From CAIMMJ01 sp037131955 (GTDB lineage: Bacteria; Bacteroidota; Bacteroidia; UBA4408), in contig JBAXQC010000069.1 of assembly GCA_037131955.1 (NCBI GenBank), forward strand, positions 1 to 14,993: 14,993 nt of DNA, in the 5' to 3' direction. A model generated the notes under the pieces. It did no database searches, had not been told where the DNA came from, and saw only the letters and a program-made list of their open reading frames with translations. Position numbers and translations under genes: made by a program. Of the stretch, positions 14,142 to 14,993 are shown one piece after another (position 1 is the first letter of the stretch; each line of letters starts with the position of its first letter).

Positions 14142-14993
14142 ATGAAACTAATTAAACTTATAATTTTCCTTGCATTCTTTTTTTACACCATAAGTATCCA
14201 AAAGATAAGTGCCCAATGTGCAGCAGGTTTTACTTCAAATGCCAATATAGTAAATGGGCAAAACGGCACTGGCTTGGTTCAGTTTACCGATACCTCTCAC
14301 GCAAGTGTTGGAGATACTTTAATTAGTTGGTCATGGAATTTTGGAGACGGTGTAACTGCCAACATCAAAAACCCAATACATTTTTATCCAACACCAGGCA
14401 TTTACACAGTTACACTAATAGTACAAGACAATTCAAGCAATAATAGCACTCAACAACAGTTGCTCATGAATCCAGCTTACCCTCAAGGGTGTCAGGCGTT
14501 TATTAATTATGCTTACCCACAACCTTATCCAACTGTACCTGGCCCACCAGTACCAATAACGTTCGATGGCAATTCAACTGTATTGCCTACTAACGATGGC
14601 ATTGCAAGCGTGCTGTGGGATTTTGGAGATGGAACAACTTCCACATTACTTAATCCGTTGCACACTTATGCGTATGACACAACTTATGTTGTAAATTATA
14701 CGATAACTACAAATAATGGCTGCACATCATTACGTGGTACTTTGATAAATGCTGCTCCTTGCACTATTACTGCTACTGTTACGGCAAGCCCAACTGATAG
14801 CACAATATTTAATCTTCAAATTTTTAATGGTGTTCCGCCATATACAATTAATTGGCAACAGGCAACTTCTGCATGGAATTGGGAACCTGTGCCAGCTGCT
14901 CAACTTTCTAATGGCAATTTGACTTTACAAGCACTAGATTCAACGGTGTATTCTTACGGACAAATATATGGAGCCAATGGTTGCCAGCTGGGA
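14142..14993 (+). CDS. Secreted PKD-domain protein (3' end missing)
   Basis: The frame is open from ATG at 14142 to the window edge: 284 codons without a stop. A signal peptide (Lys2 and Lys5, hydrophobic 7-16) probably cuts after Ser-Ala-Gln, near residue 25. Two PKD domains follow. The first (about 30-110) has WSWNFGDG and then NPIHFYPTPGIYTVTL. The second (about 120-200) has WDFGDG and NPLHTYAYDTTY. Between them is a proline-rich stretch (AYPQPYPTVPGPP). PKD domains are beta-sandwich spacers or binding modules of cell-surface proteins. Bacteroidota PKD proteins often end in a type IX secretion tail or a gliding-motility domain, but the end here lies outside the window. The function is therefore open. 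Confidence 0.9.
   Translation, partial: MKLIKLIIFLAFFFYTISIQKISAQCAAGFTSNANIVNGQNGTGLVQFTDTSHASVGDTLISWSWNFGDGVTANIKNPIHFYPTPGIYTVTLIVQDNSSNNSTQQQLLMNPAYPQGCQAFINYAYPQPYPTVPGPPVPITFDGNSTVLPTNDGIASVLWDFGDGTTSTLLNPLHTYAYDTTYVVNYTITTNNGCTSLRGTLINAAPCTITATVTASPTDSTIFNLQIFNGVPPYTINWQQATSAWNWEPVPAAQLSNGNLTLQALDSTVYSYGQIYGANGCQLG

Overview
The window looks like a piece of an AT-rich chromosome from the phylum Bacteroidota. The evidence is a fused MurF-alanine racemase gene (a hallmark of that phylum), several upstream sequences matching the Bacteroidota -7 promoter box TAnnTTTG, few Shine-Dalgarno sequences, many small lipoproteins, a PKD-domain secreted protein and an LTA-synthase-like fragment. 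I cannot name the genus. No rRNA, tRNA, CRISPR array, insertion sequence or phage gene is visible.

Left part (1-2283). The 3' end of a gene for a highly charged Ala/Glu/Lys repeat protein converges on a DUF58/von Willebrand protein gene, and both stop at a shared bidirectional hairpin. Behind the DUF58 gene, on the same minus strand, lies a thioredoxin gene with its own intrinsic terminator, which shows where the DUF58 start must be. The thioredoxin and rlmD genes are divergent, each with a good -7 box.

Centre (2266-8013). Two tight plus-strand groups follow. One is rlmD (23S rRNA m5U methyltransferase) abutting a GTG-started exported TPR protein. The other is a lipoprotein, an exported von Willebrand A protein and a two-TM membrane protein with a C-terminal PH-like region. 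Their stop and start codons overlap or touch, so they are probably made together; their joint role is unknown.

Right of centre (8019-11738). The murF-alr fusion (peptidoglycan precursor ligase plus alanine racemase, so D-Ala supply and its use in one polypeptide) is divergent from hppD (tyrosine catabolism). The hppD leader holds a duplicated 12-base unit that reads as two in-frame three-codon ORFs.

Right part (11739-14993). Two tiny lipoprotein ORFs sharing a His-Lys...Cys-Pro tail motif lie between hppD and an M50-like membrane metallopeptidase gene. Then come a 70-codon fragment resembling the N-terminus of an LTA synthase/sulfatase membrane protein, a TerC-family transporter gene, and the first 284 codons of a secreted PKD-domain protein that runs off the window. 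Most genes are housekeeping or ordinary Bacteroidota accessory genes. The parts least explained are the VWA cassette, the tiny lipoproteins, the LTA-synthase-like remnant and the hppD leader.
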